From the NCBI GenBank assembly GCA_934647305.1, contig CAKUFI010000097.1:1-8842 (forward strand): a stretch of 8,842 nt of DNA, in the 5' to 3' direction. The position numbers and the translations under genes were made by a program. The stretch is from an uncultured Clostridia bacterium (GTDB lineage Bacteria > Bacillota > Clostridia > Christensenellales > Aristaeellaceae). Shown here piece after piece: positions 7,824 to 8,842 of this stretch (the first letter of the stretch is position 1; each line of letters begins with the position of its first letter). The notes beneath the pieces are model-generated. The model saw only the letters and a program-made list of their open reading frames with translations. It searched no databases and had not been told where the DNA came from.

Positions 7824-7852
7824 AAAAAAGCACTCCACGCGGCGTAGAGTGC
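7824..7852 (-). terminator. Terminator-like hairpin upstream of merR
   Basis: GCACTC (7830-7835) pairs with GAGTGC (7847-7852); an inner ACGC/GCGT can add pairs across one mismatch. On the minus strand it ends in six T (7824-7829), and six A (7853-7858) lie on the other side. It would stop transcripts running antisense to merR towards the hemolysin III gene. No minus-strand gene lies to its right in the window, so its job is unclear. Confidence 0.5.
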
Positions 7853-7861
7853 AAAAAAGAC

Positions 7862-7892
7862 TTGACTCTGACGCTGCGTCAGGGTGTATCAT
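7862..7892 (+). promoter_or_regulatory. MerR-type promoter and operator of the regulator gene
   Basis: TTGACT (7862-7867) and TATCAT (7887-7892) are separated by 19 bases, two more than normal, the hallmark of promoters activated by MerR proteins through DNA twisting. The spacer lies within a dyad, ACTCTGACGC (7865-7874), centre T at 7875, GCGTCAGGGT (7876-7885), with one mismatch between arms. This is the expected form of a TipA/Mta-class operator. It points to autoregulation of the gene at 7920, with a leader of about 20 nt. Confidence 0.9.
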
Positions 7893-7919
7893 GGGTTCAT
7901 AGAAAGGGGGAACGCCGAA

Positions 7920-8675
7920 ATGATGACCGTTCACGAGGTCAGCGAGCTGGCCCACGTCAGCGTGCGCACACTGCACCACTACGACAAAATGGGCCTGCTG
8001 CGCCCAACCCGCGTCACCGAGGCGGGCTATCGACTGTATAACGAGCAGGCGCTGGGCAGACTGCAGATGATCCTGCTGTTCCGCGAGCTGCGCTTCCCGC
8101 TCAGGGAGATTCGCCGGATACTGGACAGCCCGGACTGTGAGCGCAACCGCGCGCTGGAGCAGCAGATCGAGCTGCTGACGCTCCAGCAGGAGCACACGGA
8201 AAACCTGATTACCCTGGCGAAGGGAATCCTGTTCATGGGAGTGAACCACACGGATTTTACCGCCTTCGACACCCGAAGGCTCGACGACTGCTGCGCCCAG
8301 GCCAGGGCCCTGTGGAACAAAACCGACGCCTACCGCGAATCCGAACAGCGGATGCGGAATACGAGCGAAGAGGAAAAGCAGGCGCTCGAAGAACAGATGA
8401 CGGACTTCTTCCGCCGCCTGGGCGAGCTGCGCCGCGAAGACCCGGGCTGTCCGGCCGCTCAGGCGCTGATCGCCGAGCTGCGCGCCTTCATCACCGCACA
8501 CTTCTATGACTGCACCCCGCAGATGCTCTCCTACCTGGGCGCGTTCTACAGCGGCGGGGGCAAGATCACCGAGCGCATCGATCAGGCCGGCGGCGAAGGC
8601 ACCGCCCAGTTTGCCGCCCGCGCCATCGAACTCGCCGTTCAGGCTTTACAGGACGCGCCCGGTGAGGTACAATAA
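7920..8675 (+). CDS. MerR-family transcription activator with TipAS-like ligand domain
   Basis: This is a 251-residue DNA-binding regulator. Residues 3-70 are the winged helix-turn-helix (TVHEVSELAHVSVRTLHHYDKMGLL, then TEAGYRLY at 33-40). Residues about 76-103 form the antiparallel coiled coil used for dimerisation. Residues about 125-245 match the TipAS antibiotic-recognition domain, with LWNKTDAYRESE (131-142) and HFYDCTPQMLSYLGAFY (194-210). Relatives (TipA, Mta) sense thiopeptides or other drugs and switch on efflux or binding proteins and themselves. The start is ATG at 7920, nine bases after AGAAAGGGGG (7901-7910); ATG at 7923 is a near-equal alternative. The operator in its own promoter argues for autoactivation. 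No drug-efflux gene is next to it in this window, so the target beyond itself is unknown. Confidence 0.93.
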   Translation: MMTVHEVSELAHVSVRTLHHYDKMGLLRPTRVTEAGYRLYNEQALGRLQMILLFRELRFPLREIRRILDSPDCERNRALEQQIELLTLQQEHTENLITLAKGILFMGVNHTDFTAFDTRRLDDCCAQARALWNKTDAYRESEQRMRNTSEEEKQALEEQMTDFFRRLGELRREDPGCPAAQALIAELRAFITAHFYDCTPQMLSYLGAFYSGGGKITERIDQAGGEGTAQFAARAIELAVQALQDAPGEVQ

Positions 8676-8756
8676 AGGGACGGGGGACGTCGGGACGGCC
8701 TTTTGCTGCCGCGCATTCTATCGTCAGGCTATGCGCTATTCAAGAACATCCCCCAA

Positions 8757-8789
8757 CCGCCCTGCGGCGGCAGCGCCGCCGCAGGGCGG
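8757..8789. repeat. Perfect 15-bp hairpin
   Basis: CCGCCCTGCGGCGGC (8757-8771) pairs without mismatch with 8775-8789 around the loop AGC. It is almost entirely G and C and should be very stable on either strand. No T-run follows on either side. It directly abuts the repeat at 8794. At the left end a different hairpin (91-124) holds the equivalent place next to the repeat, so the repeat element may normally carry a variable hairpin on this side. Confidence 0.7.
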
Positions 8790-8793
8790 GACG

Positions 8794-8841
8794 CTGGGGA
8801 GGGCGGCCCGAACGGCGCGCGCCTCCCCAGACCCCACCCAC
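8794..8841 (-). repeat. G-rich dispersed repeat, right copy in inverted orientation
   Basis: Its reverse complement matches 38-85 at 47 of 48 positions. It has the same internal CTGGGGAGG/CCTCCCCAG arms (8794-8802 and 8822-8830). It reaches to within one base of the window edge, so it may continue beyond it. Confidence 0.75.
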
Positions 8842-8842
8842 G

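Larger units (their letters stand above)
7707..7919. promoter_or_regulatory. Divergent control region between hemolysin III gene and merR
   Basis: For the minus-strand gene, TATACT (7741-7746) is a plausible -10, but its -35 (TGGTCT at 7764-7769) is poor. The middle holds CTCTACG (7790-7796) with CGTAGAG (7811-7817), then another CGTAGAG at 7843-7849 inside a hairpin. The right side holds the merR promoter and operator. The MerR-type dyad sits about 120 bases from the hemolysin III -10, too far for direct MerR-style activation of that gene. Confidence 0.5.
8676..8842. other. Non-coding region after merR with repeats
   Basis: No gene is seen. Contents: a 19-nt match (8705-8723) to 4564-4582, a perfect 15-bp hairpin (8757-8789), and the inverted copy of the left-end repeat (8794-8841). 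No clear T-tailed terminator for merR is present; the four T at 8701-8704 lack a good stem. Confidence 0.55.

Overview
The window looks like ordinary chromosome from a fairly GC-rich member of the Firmicutes, most likely a gut- or animal-associated Clostridia. The reasons are: a Clostridium-type pyruvate,phosphate dikinase whose catalytic histidine falls at residue 455, the numbering I recall for the C. symbiosum enzyme; strong AGGAGG ribosome binding sites; sigma-A type promoters; and a TipA-type MerR regulator. No phage, plasmid, transposase, rRNA, tRNA or CRISPR locus is visible. The genus cannot be fixed from the sequence alone.

Layout, left to right. 1-275 is a non-coding, hairpin-rich stretch with two copies of a G-rich repeat. 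276-494 (+) encodes a 72-residue two-helix membrane protein and is followed by a terminator. 550-1509 (-) encodes a 319-residue protein that looks like a deacetylase-type barrel of unknown substrate. 1653-4286 (-) is ppdK. 4393-4839 is a structured intergenic region with a diverged duplication. 4840-6597 (-) is a cytoplasmic GH36-like alpha-galactosidase. 6661-7031 is another repeat-rich intergenic region. 7032-7706 (-) is a hemolysin III/PAQR membrane protein. 7920-8675 (+) is a TipA-like MerR regulator, divergent from the hemolysin III gene and carrying a textbook 19-bp-spacer MerR operator in its own promoter. 8676-8842 is non-coding and ends in an inverted copy of the repeat found at the left end.

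The genes appear to be separate transcription units rather than one operon. Promoters can be proposed for the barrel protein, ppdK, the galactosidase and merR, and terminators separate most units. The galactosidase and PPDK both fit carbohydrate use: galactoside hydrolysis, then reversible conversion between PEP and pyruvate using pyrophosphate. No shared regulation is evident.

The most interesting material is non-coding. In 4478-4764 two diverged copies of a ~110-nt unit carry a 7-bp stem whose sequence differs at three positions between copies while every pair is kept. A third hairpin between them has the same 11-nt loop. This is what a conserved structured RNA or structured repeat would show. 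A 48-nt inverted repeat near the two window ends (47/48 identical), a ~98-bp direct repeat downstream of the hemolysin III gene, and a 19-nt element shared between two distant spacers show that this genome carries several dispersed intergenic repeat families.
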